From positions 1 through 48,598 of the forward strand of contig CAMJHF010000018.1 in NCBI GenBank assembly GCA_946405435.1: DNA of 48,598 nt. Reading direction: 5' to 3'. Below, piece after piece: positions 35,635-44,188 of the stretch. A model generated the notes under the pieces. It saw only the letters and a list, made by a program, of their open reading frames with translations, had not been told where the DNA came from and made no database searches. The position numbers were made by a program, and so were the translations under genes. This DNA is from an uncultured Bacteroidales bacterium. Lineage in GTDB: Bacteria > Bacteroidota > Bacteroidia > Bacteroidales > UBA932. Numbering within the stretch: position 1 is the first letter of the stretch; every line of letters starts with the position of its first letter.

Positions 35635-37986
35635 TCAGTTGAAATAATAGTCTGTTTCCTGATTGCTTTCCGACTCGGTGGCTTCGGTCAGGTCCTCGTC
35701 ACCGCCGAGGAAGGTGCCAGTGCTGGTGCAGTCCAGGCTGAAATTGACCGACGGCGGCGCCTGGAAGGTTTCCTGCTCGTTGAAGATTCCGGCGGCTATG
35801 CACTTCTTCATCCAGATGCCCCAGATGGGCAGGGCCATCCTGGAGCCGTCGAGGGAGTTGAAGTGGATCTGCCTGTCCTCGCCGCCTATCCATGCGCCCG
35901 CCGTAATCTTGGGCGTGTATCCTATGAACCAGCCGTCGGAGCAGTCGTTGGTGGTGCCGGTCTTGCCGGCTATTTCGCCCTTGAGGTTGTAGGCATAGCG
36001 CAGACGGCTGCCGGTACCTCCGTTCACCACGCCCTGCATGAGGTTGGCCATGAGGTAGGCCGAAGAGGCGCTGATGGCCTCGCGCTTGGAATTGGTGTGC
36101 TCGGTGATTATGTTGCCCTGGTTGTCCTCTATGCGGGTGACGTACAGGGGCTCCGAATACACTCCCTGGGAAGGGAAGGTGTTGTAGGCCGCAACCATCT
36201 CGTACAGGGCAATGTCGGCGGGACCTACACAAAGCGCGTACACCTCGTCCACGTGGCTGTGAATACCCATCCGGTGCATCATCTGCGCCATGGCCTGGGG
36301 GCCGAACTGCTTCATGAGGAAGGCGGAAATGTTGTTGGAGCTGTTGGCAAGTCCCCATTTGAGGGTAACCGTCTTGCCTATCATTTCCTTCTTGTCGGTG
36401 CTTCGGGGAGTCCACGTGGTGCCGTTCCAGTTGACGAAGGTCTGGGGGGCGCAGACCACCCTGTCGCAGGGCGTCATGCCCTCCTGCATGGCGAGGGTGT
36501 ACAGGAACGGCTTGATGGTGGAGCCCACCTGGCGCTTGGCCTGGCTCACGTTGTCGAACTTGAAGTAACGGTAGTTGGGCCCTCCCACATATGCCTTGAC
36601 GTTGCCCGTCACCGGCTCCACCGCAACGAACCCGCAGCGCAGGAACGACTTGTAGTAGCGTATGGAATCGTTGGGCGTCATGGTAGTGTCGATGTAGCCC
36701 TTCTTGTTCCAGGAGAACACGCGCATCTTGACAGGCTTGTCGAACTGGGCGAGGATCTCGCTTTCGTGCACTCCGGCACGGCGCTGGAGGCGGTAGCGGT
36801 CGCTCCACTTGCGGGCCTGGGCCATGAGGCGGTCGACGGTCTTCTGGTCTATGTCGTTGGCGAACGGCTTGTTGCGCTTGTATTTCAGTTCCTTCTCGAA
36901 GGCTCCCTGGAGGTATCCTCCGAGGTGCTCGGCCACCGCTTCCTCGGCGGCCACCTGCATCTTGTAGTTGATGGTCGTATAGATGCGCAGGCCGTCCTTG
37001 TCCAGGTTGTAGGACGAGCCGTCGGGCTTGCGGTTCTTGTTCAGCCAGCCGTAGATGGCGTCGGAGGCCCAGCGCAGCGAGTCGGCGGAGAACTCCTCGG
37101 GGAATTCGTAGTCGGAGCGGCGGGGCTTCTTGGCGTTCATGTCGCGGCGGAGCATGTCGCGGAAGTACGGCGCATGCCCTGAATTATGGTCCATCAGGTG
37201 GTAGTCCAGAAGGATGGGAAGCTGCTGGAGGGAGTCGCGCTGGTCCTTGCTGATGTAGCCGGCCTTGGCCATGCGTCCGATCACGAAGTTGCGGCGGGAG
37301 AGGGCGTTGTCGGGGTTGAGCACCGGGTTGTAGCGCGTGGGCTTGTTGACCATGCCTATCAGCATGGCGCTCTCTTCTATGTTGAGGTCGCCGGGCTGCT
37401 TGGCGAAGAAGGTTTCGGCCGCCGACTTTACGCCGTAGGCTCCGCTGCCGAAGAAGATGGAATTGAGGTACATGGCCATGATTTCCTCCTTGGTGTAGTC
37501 CCTCTCGAGGCGCACGGCGGTGATCCACTCCTTGAGCTTGGTGAAGACCAGCTTGAGCTTGCTGCTCTTTTCTTCGCGGGGATACAGGGTTTTGGCGAGC
37601 TGCTGGGTGATGGTGCTGCCGCCGCCCTGGCTGGAATCGCGCAGGAGCAGGGTTTTGACGGCCACGCGCGCAAGACCCTTCATGTCCACGCCGGAGTGCC
37701 TGTAGAAGCGCACGTCCTCGGTGGCCACTGCCGCATGCACAAGATTTTCCGACAGTTCCTCGTAAGATGCGTAGGTGCGGTTTTCGATGTGGAAGGTGGT
37801 CAGGACCTCGCCGTCCTCGGCCAGGACCTGCGTGGCCAGCTTGTTGTCCGGATGCTCAAGTTCCTCGAACGAAGGAAGTTTGGCGAACAGCCCCACCGCC
37901 ACCAGAAGCACCAGCACCAGTGCGAACGGCGCAATGAGGATTATCCAGAACCATTTGGTTATCGTGCGTTTTGTTTTATCGGTCAT
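35635..37986 (-). CDS. Penicillin-binding protein 1A (bifunctional transglycosylase/transpeptidase)
   Basis: This 783-residue class A PBP has a short cytoplasmic start, one membrane helix (WIILIAPFALVLVLLVAVG), a GT51 transglycosylase domain (EDVRFYRHSGVD, QGGGSTITQQLAK) and a transpeptidase domain with the serine motif STIKPF, SSNN and KTGTT. It polymerises and cross-links peptidoglycan. The start at 37986 is chosen over an upstream in-frame Met because it lies next to the promoter and gives the usual short N-terminus. First gene of the operon with ddl and prmC. Confidence 0.95.
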   Translation of the reverse strand: MTDKTKRTITKWFWIILIAPFALVLVLLVAVGLFAKLPSFEELEHPDNKLATQVLAEDGEVLTTFHIENRTYASYEELSENLVHAAVATEDVRFYRHSGVDMKGLARVAVKTLLLRDSSQGGGSTITQQLAKTLYPREEKSSKLKLVFTKLKEWITAVRLERDYTKEEIMAMYLNSIFFGSGAYGVKSAAETFFAKQPGDLNIEESAMLIGMVNKPTRYNPVLNPDNALSRRNFVIGRMAKAGYISKDQRDSLQQLPILLDYHLMDHNSGHAPYFRDMLRRDMNAKKPRRSDYEFPEEFSADSLRWASDAIYGWLNKNRKPDGSSYNLDKDGLRIYTTINYKMQVAAEEAVAEHLGGYLQGAFEKELKYKRNKPFANDIDQKTVDRLMAQARKWSDRYRLQRRAGVHESEILAQFDKPVKMRVFSWNKKGYIDTTMTPNDSIRYYKSFLRCGFVAVEPVTGNVKAYVGGPNYRYFKFDNVSQAKRQVGSTIKPFLYTLAMQEGMTPCDRVVCAPQTFVNWNGTTWTPRSTDKKEMIGKTVTLKWGLANSSNNISAFLMKQFGPQAMAQMMHRMGIHSHVDEVYALCVGPADIALYEMVAAYNTFPSQGVYSEPLYVTRIEDNQGNIITEHTNSKREAISASSAYLMANLMQGVVNGGTGSRLRYAYNLKGEIAGKTGTTNDCSDGWFIGYTPKITAGAWIGGEDRQIHFNSLDGSRMALPIWGIWMKKCIAAGIFNEQETFQAPPSVNFSLDCTSTGTFLGGDEDLTEATESESNQETDYYFN

Positions 37987-38004
37987 TTTTCTCACTTGAA
38001 AACA

Positions 38005-38012
38005 CAAAATTA
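38005..38012 (-). promoter_or_regulatory. -7 box for PBP1A-ddl-prmC
   Basis: The minus strand reads TAATTTTG, 18 bp upstream of the ATG at 37986. It is divergent from the topA box, with 22 bp between them. Confidence 0.55.
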
Positions 38013-38034
38013 CGATTAATTTGGAAAAACACCT

Positions 38035-38042
38035 TAAATTTG
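38035..38042 (+). promoter_or_regulatory. -7 box for topA
   Basis: TAAATTTG lies 18 bp upstream of the topA ATG at 38061; the -33 element is weak. Confidence 0.6.
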
Positions 38043-38060
38043 TAGCCGATATTTGAAAAT

Positions 38061-40376
38061 ATGGAACCGAATTTAGTGATAGTAGAGTCGCCGGCCAAGG
38101 CGAAAACCATTCAGAAGTACCTCGGAGCGGGATATGTTGTAAAGTCCAGTTTCGGGCACATCCGTGACCTGCAGGACAACAGCCTGAGCATAGATATAGA
38201 GCACGGCTTCAAGCCGGAATACGTAGTGCCGTCTGACAAGAAACGCGTTGTCAGCGAGCTCAAGAAACTCTCTGACGGAGCCGCTACCGTGTGGCTCGCT
38301 TCCGATGAAGACCGCGAGGGGGAAGCCATCTCCTGGCATCTCACGGAAACCCTCGGGCTCGACCCTGCCAAGACCAAACGTATTGTATTCCACGAAATTA
38401 CAAAAGACGCAATACTGAACGCCATCAAGAATCCCCGCACCCTGGACATGGACCTGGTCAATGCCCAGCAGGCCCGCCGCGTGCTCGACCGCCTGGTGGG
38501 ATTCGAGCTCTCTCCTATCCTCTGGCGCAAAATACAGAGGGGGCTTTCGGCCGGCCGCGTGCAGTCCGTGGTGCTGCGCCTGGTGGTGGACCGCGAAAGG
38601 GAGATCAGCGCCTTCAAACCAGTTGAGTATTACCGCGTCGAGGCTGTTTTCAACGTGGACGGCACCAAGGTCAAGGGCACCCTGGACAAGCGTTTCGCCA
38701 ACCAGGAAGAGGCCCGCATCTTCCTTGGCGACTGCATCTCCGCCGTGTACTCGGTGGCCGAAATCGACAGCAAAGAGGGCCTCAAGGTCCCTCCGGCCCC
38801 TTTCACCACGTCCACCCTGCAGCAGGAGGCGGCACGCAGGCTCCACCTTCCCGTGAGCACCACCATGCGCCTTGCCCAGTCGCTCTACGAAAGGGGTCTC
38901 ATCACCTACATGCGTACCGACTCCACCAACCTCTCCACGCTTGCAGTCGGCACGGCCAAATCGTTCATAATGGACAACTTCGGCCCGGAATATTCCCGTC
39001 CCCGCCAGTACAAGACGCATTCCAAGGGCGCCCAGGAGGCGCACGAGGCCATACGTCCCACGTACATATCCAACACCGACATCGAAGGCACCCAGCAGGA
39101 GAAGAAACTCTACCAGCTCATCTGGAAGCGCACTGTGGCGTCCCAGATGGCCGATGCCAAGGTACTCAACACCAGCGTGCAGGTGGGCATTGACCGCCGC
39201 CCCGAAAGATACGCCCTGCAGTCCACACAGATGCTGTTCGAGGGCTATCTCAAGCTCTACCGCGAAGAGGCCGACGACGAGGATGAAGGAGCCGACCAGG
39301 AAGCGATTCTGCCTCCGTTCTCCCGCGGACAGATTCTCGATTTCGTGCAGGCCGACGCACAGTGCAAGTACACACAGCCGCCGTTCCGTTACTCGGAGCA
39401 GACGCTCATCAAAAAGATGGAAGAGCTGGGAATCGGCCGTCCGTCCACCTACGCCCCCACCATCACCACGCTCACCAAGGCCCGCGGCTACCTGGTCCGC
39501 GGCGACAAGGAAGGCACCAAGGTGACCGTTCAGGACCTGCACCTCAAGGATGGCGGCATCTCCGCAAGTTCCAGGGCCGAGGTGCTCGGAGCCGAGAAGG
39601 GCAAGCTCCTCCCCACCGACGTCGGAGTGCTCGTAACCGATTATCTCACAGGCAACTTCGCCGACATAATGGACTACGACTTCACCGCCAACGTGGAGAA
39701 GGACTTCGACCAGATTGCCGATGGCAAAAAGCAATGGGACAAGACCATAGCCGATTTCTACAGAGCTTTCCACCACAAGGTGGACGCCGCCATCAGCAAC
39801 AAGCAGTACAGCCACCTGGAAAGGCAGATAGGTATCGATCCATCTGACGGCCAGATGATTACGGCACGCCTCGGCCAGTTCGGACCGTACGTGCAGAAGG
39901 GCGAAGGCGAAAACCGCCAGTCCGCCAGCCTCAACAAGGGCCAGATAATCGAGAACCTCACCCTGGAGGAGGCCGTCAAGCTGTTCGACCTGCCCAGGAC
40001 CGTGGGTGAGTATGAGGGCGAAGAGGTCGTGGCCACCAAGGGACGCTTCGGCCCTTACCTCAAGTGGGGGGACAAGAATGTCTCCATCCCCAGGAGCAAG
40101 GATCCCCTGAAAATCAAGATAGACGAATGCATCGCGCTTATCGAGGCCGACAAAGCCAAGAAAGAGGCTGTCGTAGAGCCCATCAAGGAGTGGCCCGAAA
40201 GCGACATCAGCATCATCAACGGCCGTTACGGCCCATATCTTAAACACGACGGCAAGAACTACCGCCTGCCCAAGGACGTCTCCGCGGAAAAGCTCACTGA
40301 AGAGCAGTGCAAGGCTATCATCGCCGGCAGCGAACCCACCGGACGCAAAGGGCGGCGTTACGTCAAAAAGAAGTAA
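38061..40376 (+). CDS. topA: DNA topoisomerase I
   Basis: This 771-residue type IA topoisomerase relaxes negative supercoils. A Toprim domain (NLVIVESPAKAKTIQKYLG, DEDREGEAISWH) is followed by the catalytic domain with the active tyrosine in GLITYMRTDSTNLS (residues about 280-290). Instead of C-terminal zinc fingers it has repeats of the form GRFGPYLKWGDKN and GRYGPYLKHDGKNY, as usual in Bacteroidota. It ends 2 bp before the Lrp gene. Confidence 0.97.
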   Translation: MEPNLVIVESPAKAKTIQKYLGAGYVVKSSFGHIRDLQDNSLSIDIEHGFKPEYVVPSDKKRVVSELKKLSDGAATVWLASDEDREGEAISWHLTETLGLDPAKTKRIVFHEITKDAILNAIKNPRTLDMDLVNAQQARRVLDRLVGFELSPILWRKIQRGLSAGRVQSVVLRLVVDREREISAFKPVEYYRVEAVFNVDGTKVKGTLDKRFANQEEARIFLGDCISAVYSVAEIDSKEGLKVPPAPFTTSTLQQEAARRLHLPVSTTMRLAQSLYERGLITYMRTDSTNLSTLAVGTAKSFIMDNFGPEYSRPRQYKTHSKGAQEAHEAIRPTYISNTDIEGTQQEKKLYQLIWKRTVASQMADAKVLNTSVQVGIDRRPERYALQSTQMLFEGYLKLYREEADDEDEGADQEAILPPFSRGQILDFVQADAQCKYTQPPFRYSEQTLIKKMEELGIGRPSTYAPTITTLTKARGYLVRGDKEGTKVTVQDLHLKDGGISASSRAEVLGAEKGKLLPTDVGVLVTDYLTGNFADIMDYDFTANVEKDFDQIADGKKQWDKTIADFYRAFHHKVDAAISNKQYSHLERQIGIDPSDGQMITARLGQFGPYVQKGEGENRQSASLNKGQIIENLTLEEAVKLFDLPRTVGEYEGEEVVATKGRFGPYLKWGDKNVSIPRSKDPLKIKIDECIALIEADKAKKEAVVEPIKEWPESDISIINGRYGPYLKHDGKNYRLPKDVSAEKLTEEQCKAIIAGSEPTGRKGRRYVKKK

Positions 40377-40378
40377 CC

Positions 40379-40870
40379 ATGGCCAACTATCAAATCGACG
40401 ACACCGACCGCAAGATTCTGTCTTTTCTAGTTAACAACGCGCGCATGCCTTACCTCGAGATTGCCCGCGAATGCGGCATTTCCGGTGCCGCTGTGCACCA
40501 GAGGGTCAAAAAGCTGGAAGACAATGGCGTGATAACCGGCTCCCAGATGCTGGTAAAGCCTGGGGCCCTGGGGCTGAACGTGTGTGCCTTCATCAGTATC
40601 TCGTTGTCGGAAGACAATAAGTACCAGGAGGTTACGGATGCTCTGAGGCACATTCCGGAGATTGTGGAATGCCACTTCGTGACGGGACGTGCCGCCCTGC
40701 TCCTGAAGGTGTACTGCATCGACAACGACCACCTCATGGAGACCATCCTCAACACCATCCAGCGCATCCCCTACGTCCAGTCTACGGACACCATGCTCTC
40801 CCTTGACCAGGCGTTCGAACGTCAGGTCTGGGTAAAGAGCTTCAAGAGCACGACGTTCAGGAATTTGTGA
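40379..40870 (+). CDS. Lrp/AsnC-family transcriptional regulator
   Basis: This 163-residue protein has an N-terminal winged HTH (DRKILSFLVNNARMPYLEIA) and a C-terminal RAM ligand-binding domain (VCAFISISL, then IVECHFVTGRAALLLKVYC). Regulators of this type sense amino acids and control amino-acid metabolism genes; the targets are unknown. The ATG at 40379 is 2 bp after topA, so the two are probably co-transcribed. A perfect hairpin overlaps its 3' end. Confidence 0.92.
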   Translation: MANYQIDDTDRKILSFLVNNARMPYLEIARECGISGAAVHQRVKKLEDNGVITGSQMLVKPGALGLNVCAFISISLSEDNKYQEVTDALRHIPEIVECHFVTGRAALLLKVYCIDNDHLMETILNTIQRIPYVQSTDTMLSLDQAFERQVWVKSFKSTTFRNL

Positions 40871-40883
40871 TTCCTGAACGTCG
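40851..40883 (+). terminator. Hairpin at the end of the topA-lrp transcript
   Basis: CGACGTTCAGGAAT and ATTCCTGAACGTCG form a perfect 14-bp stem with a 5-nt loop that contains part of the stop codon. There is no T-run, so it may act as a rho-dependent or 3'-end-protecting structure. Confidence 0.65.
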
Positions 40884-40920
40884 TCTTCGACTACCATCCC
40901 CCTGCACCCCCAGGAGCATG

Positions 40921-41049
40921 GCCGCAGGAACAGGTAGTCTTCGGCAAAAGTAGCTGCGCGACCCCTCCCACTGCGCTGCGCTTGTGGGCCCCTCCCTCTT
41001 ATGATGCCGAGGGTGGCACATTTTGCCGAAGACTACCTGTTCCTGCGGC
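40921..41049. repeat. Palindromic element, copy 2 (29-bp perfect arms, 71-bp core)
   Basis: Arms 40921-40949 and 41021-41049 are perfect inverted copies. The core 40950-41020 is 67/71 identical to the core of copy 1, while the arms share nothing with copy 1. It lies between the convergent lrp and ispD genes. A long minus-strand open frame through it is not a gene. Confidence 0.88.
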
Positions 41050-41076
41050 TGAATCCCGATCCAAGGGGTAGATATA

Positions 41077-41751
41077 CTATTCGACGAGGAGGCGGGCCAG
41101 GCGGAGGTCGTCGGGCGTGGTGATCTTGATGTTGAAGCGCTCGCCGGGGATGGTCTCGATACTGTAGCCGGCGCGTTCGGCCACGGAAGCGTCGTCCGTG
41201 AATGATGTGTCGTAGGGGAGGCGATACGCTTGTTTGATAGCTTCTGAAAGAAACATCTGCGGAGTCTGCACGGCAACCAGGCGGCTCCTGTCCGGAGGGC
41301 AGGCTCCCGGCTCGGTGCTGCGGAGAGTGTCCACGACCGGCACCACTGGAATGAGCGCCTTTGGCCCTTTCGCATCCCGCATGCGCACAAGCATGCCGTG
41401 CACAAGGTCCGGAGTGGCGAGGGGGCGGACCCCGTCATGGATCGAGACAATGGCTCCGTCTGGCACTTTGGACAGGGCGTTTCGCACCGAGTGGAAGCGG
41501 GTAAGCCCTCCGTGTACGATGGTCTGCGGAAACGATACGGCGTACTTGATGCACAGATTGCGCCATACCTCCACTCCGCTTTCGGGCAGCACCACGATTA
41601 CGTGCGCCGCGGGTTCCGCCCTCAGGAAGTTCTCTACAGAACGCTGCAGGATGGGAATTCCTCCAAGCTCCAGGAACTGTTTGGGCGTGCTGCCGCCCAT
41701 CCTGGTACCGCTGCCTCCGGCCACAAATACTGCGTAGACCTCTCTTGCCAT
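41077..41751 (-). CDS. ispD: 2-C-methyl-D-erythritol 4-phosphate cytidylyltransferase
   Basis: This 224-residue enzyme of the MEP isoprenoid pathway activates MEP with CTP. It has the nucleotide-binding start VFVAGGSGTRMGGSTPKQFL, the HDGVRPL segment and the TDDAS motif. The start at 41751 is used because the nucleotide-binding motif follows at once and the promoter lies just upstream; a longer in-frame extension runs into the mreB region. It is divergent from mreB. Confidence 0.93.
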   Translation of the reverse strand: MAREVYAVFVAGGSGTRMGGSTPKQFLELGGIPILQRSVENFLRAEPAAHVIVVLPESGVEVWRNLCIKYAVSFPQTIVHGGLTRFHSVRNALSKVPDGAIVSIHDGVRPLATPDLVHGMLVRMRDAKGPKALIPVVPVVDTLRSTEPGACPPDRSRLVAVQTPQMFLSEAIKQAYRLPYDTSFTDDASVAERAGYSIETIPGERFNIKITTPDDLRLARLLVE

Positions 41752-41777
41752 GTCAAAAAAAATATCTAAACCAGTAA

Positions 41778-41785
41778 CAAATTTA
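41778..41785 (-). promoter_or_regulatory. -7 box for ispD
   Basis: The minus strand reads TAAATTTG, 26 bp upstream of the ispD ATG. With the mreB box it forms an inverted repeat ACAAATTTA..TAAATTTGT. Confidence 0.6.
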
Positions 41786-41807
41786 GTGGATTTTGTTGGA
41801 TTTTGAT

Positions 41808-41815
41808 TAAATTTG
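41808..41815 (+). promoter_or_regulatory. -7 box for the mre operon
   Basis: TAAATTTG lies 27 bp upstream of the mreB ATG at 41843 and 22 bp from the ispD box on the other strand. It probably serves the whole mreBCD-mrdA-rodA operon. Confidence 0.62.
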
Positions 41816-41842
41816 TGAGAATATACGTTACAACCAAGCAAT

Positions 41843-42865
41843 ATGGCATTTTCCTTCCTAAACCAAGAATTGGCCATCGACCTCGGTACCGCCAACACCG
41901 TCATCTACCAGAATGACCAGATAGTGCTTGACGAGCCCAGTATCGTGGCTATCGACAATAACAGCGGCAAGTGCATAGCCATAGGTCAGAAAGCCAAGCT
42001 CATGCACGAGCGTAACAACCCCGGCATACGCACCATACGCCCTCTGCGCGACGGTGTGATCGCCGACTTCAATGCCGCGGAAATGATGATCCGCGGCTTC
42101 ATCAAGCAGGTAAACAGCAAGCACCGCAGCCTCTTCACCCCCAACCTGAAGGTGGTAGTAGGCATACCTTCCGGCTCCACCGAAGTTGAGATCAGGGCCG
42201 TGCGCGACTCCACCGAGCACGCCGGCGGCCGCGATGTCTACCTTATCTTCGAACCCATGGCATCGGCCCTCGGTATCGGCCTCGAGGTGGAGGCCCCTAT
42301 CGGCAACATGGTTGTCGATATAGGCGGCGGCACCACCGAGATAGCCGTCATCTCGCTGGGCGGCCTGGTGGTGCAGGAGAGCATCCGTACCGCAGGCGAC
42401 GTGTTCACCACCGACATCCAGACCTATCTTCGTCAGCAGCACAACATCCGCGTCGGCGAAATCACTGCAGAGAAGATCAAGATAGCCGTTGGCGCCGTGA
42501 TCCCCGACCTTGTGGAGGAACCCGAGCCCTTCATCGTGCGCGGTCCTAACCTCATGACCGCCCACCCCGTGGAGGCTACCATCACCCATCAGGAGATCGC
42601 CCACTGCCTGGACAAATCCATCGCCAAGATAGAGACATCCATTCTCCACGTGCTGGAAAACACTCCCCCCGAGCTGTACTCCGACATTGTCGAGAACGGT
42701 ATCTGGCTCTCCGGCGGCGGCGCACAGCTGCGCGGCCTGGACAAGCGCCTGACGGACAAAGTGAACATTCAGTTCCACGTCTGCGACGATCCGCTGCACG
42801 CCGTTGCCCGCGGCACCTGCGAAGCTCTCAAGAATACCGACAGATATTCCTTCCTGATGCGATAG
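41843..42865 (+). CDS. mreB: Rod-shape-determining protein MreB
   Basis: This 340-residue bacterial actin has the phosphate 1 loop ELAIDLGTANTVIYQ, the phosphate 2 loop VVDIGGGTTEIAVISLGG and the adenosine motif IWLSGGGAQLRGL. Its filaments organise the lateral wall synthesis machinery encoded downstream. The mreC ATG follows directly after its stop. Confidence 0.98.
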   Translation: MAFSFLNQELAIDLGTANTVIYQNDQIVLDEPSIVAIDNNSGKCIAIGQKAKLMHERNNPGIRTIRPLRDGVIADFNAAEMMIRGFIKQVNSKHRSLFTPNLKVVVGIPSGSTEVEIRAVRDSTEHAGGRDVYLIFEPMASALGIGLEVEAPIGNMVVDIGGGTTEIAVISLGGLVVQESIRTAGDVFTTDIQTYLRQQHNIRVGEITAEKIKIAVGAVIPDLVEEPEPFIVRGPNLMTAHPVEATITHQEIAHCLDKSIAKIETSILHVLENTPPELYSDIVENGIWLSGGGAQLRGLDKRLTDKVNIQFHVCDDPLHAVARGTCEALKNTDRYSFLMR

Positions 42866-43687
42866 ATGGCAAGGGCGGGAAAGTTCTACTCGGGCCTTTT
42901 TACCGCGGTGATCTTCATTGGACTGGAGATTGCCGCGATCTCTTTGCTGGAGCGCTCTTCCACCCTTCAGAACATCTGGATCAACCGCGCGAGCCACAAT
43001 GTCATGGCGGCCACATGGGGCAGCATGAACAAGGTGCGCGGCTATTTTGACCTGCGGGCGCAGAACGAAATCCTGGCCGGCCGCAATTACGAGCTTTTCA
43101 AGGAGCTCCAGCAGTACAAGGAACTGGAGCAGGCAGCCCGCGTGCGCGCCAAGCTGGATTCCGCCGGCACCCTGCCCTCCCACTTCAACTATATCCCCGC
43201 CGAGGTTACAGCCATGGGCACGAATTCCCGCCACAACTACATAATCCTCGACAAGGGCTCGGAGCACGGCGTCAAGCCGCAGAGCGCCATAATCACTCCG
43301 AACGGAGTGGTGGGGATGATTTACTCGGTGGACAAGCGTTACTCCTACGGCCTGTCCCTTCTCAACGACAAGGTGAGCGTGAGCGCCCGCATCGGACGTG
43401 AAGGTATAGTGGCCCCTCTGGTATGGGACGGCAGCGGCTCCGACCGCGCCATCCTGAAGGACATCCCCCTGCATCTTACGGTGGAGGTGGGCGATACGGT
43501 CCGCACGAGCGGCATTTCGGCGGTGTATCCGCCGGACATCCCGATAGGCGTCACCACCGGCTCGCGACTAATCGACGGTTCCGTCAACGTGGTGGACGTG
43601 AAGCTGTTCGTGGACTTCTCGTCGCTCCGCTATGTCATCATCGCGGAGAATCCCGACAGGCAGATAATAGAAAAGATGGAAGAATGA
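42866..43687 (+). CDS. mreC: Rod-shape-determining protein MreC
   Basis: This 273-residue protein has one N-terminal membrane helix (about residues 9-28), a coiled coil (about 60-95) and the periplasmic beta-barrel domain with conserved GVKPQSAIITPNGVVGMIY and a VGDTVRTSG segment. It links MreB to PBP2. It overlaps mreD by 4 bp. Confidence 0.93.
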   Translation: MARAGKFYSGLFTAVIFIGLEIAAISLLERSSTLQNIWINRASHNVMAATWGSMNKVRGYFDLRAQNEILAGRNYELFKELQQYKELEQAARVRAKLDSAGTLPSHFNYIPAEVTAMGTNSRHNYIILDKGSEHGVKPQSAIITPNGVVGMIYSVDKRYSYGLSLLNDKVSVSARIGREGIVAPLVWDGSGSDRAILKDIPLHLTVEVGDTVRTSGISAVYPPDIPIGVTTGSRLIDGSVNVVDVKLFVDFSSLRYVIIAENPDRQIIEKMEE

Positions 43688-44184
43688 AGAACTGGCGTTT
43701 CATATTGATTTGCGCTGTGCTGCTTGTCGCCCAGGTTGTGCTTGACAATTTCTTCCCGCTGCGCCGCTATGTGCTCATAAGCATACTGCCTGCGATTGTT
43801 CTGCTTATGTCCTTGGACATCAGGCCTGTGATGGCAATGCTGCTGGCTTTTGCCGTGGGCTTCGTGGTGGACTTTTTCTCTACCGGCATGCTCGGGCTGA
43901 GTTCGCTTGCCCTTGTTCCTGCGGGCCTTGCGCGCGGGGCCGTAGTAGGCCTTGTGTTCGGTGACGAACTCACCGCCCGCGGCGACGAGCTTTCGCTCCA
44001 GCGCCTCGGCATCCCCAAGATGGCCCTTGCCGCGATCCTGCTGTGCTCGTTGTACTTTGTAGTGTACATCTGGGCGGATTCGGCGGGGACGGTGCCCTTC
44101 TGGCCCGCCGCGCTGCGTTTCGCGCTGTCGGTGGCGGTGAGCACTCCGTTGTGTTTGTTTGCAGCCCGTATGCTGAGGCCCTGA
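43684..44184 (+). CDS. mreD: Rod-shape-determining protein MreD
   Basis: This 166-residue integral membrane protein has several membrane helices (for example VLISILPAIVLLMSLDIRPV, VVDFFSTGMLGLSSLALVPA). The start at 43684 overlaps mreC. It is recognised mainly by context, helices and size, as MreD is poorly conserved. Confidence 0.88.
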   Translation: MKNWRFILICAVLLVAQVVLDNFFPLRRYVLISILPAIVLLMSLDIRPVMAMLLAFAVGFVVDFFSTGMLGLSSLALVPAGLARGAVVGLVFGDELTARGDELSLQRLGIPKMALAAILLCSLYFVVYIWADSAGTVPFWPAALRFALSVAVSTPLCLFAARMLRP

Positions 44185-44188
44185 CGCC

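Noticed and set aside
40857..41450. Minus-strand open frame of 197 codons over the lrp-ispD gap
   Set aside because: It runs through palindromic element copy 2 and the ispD gene in another frame; the coding signal belongs to ispD.
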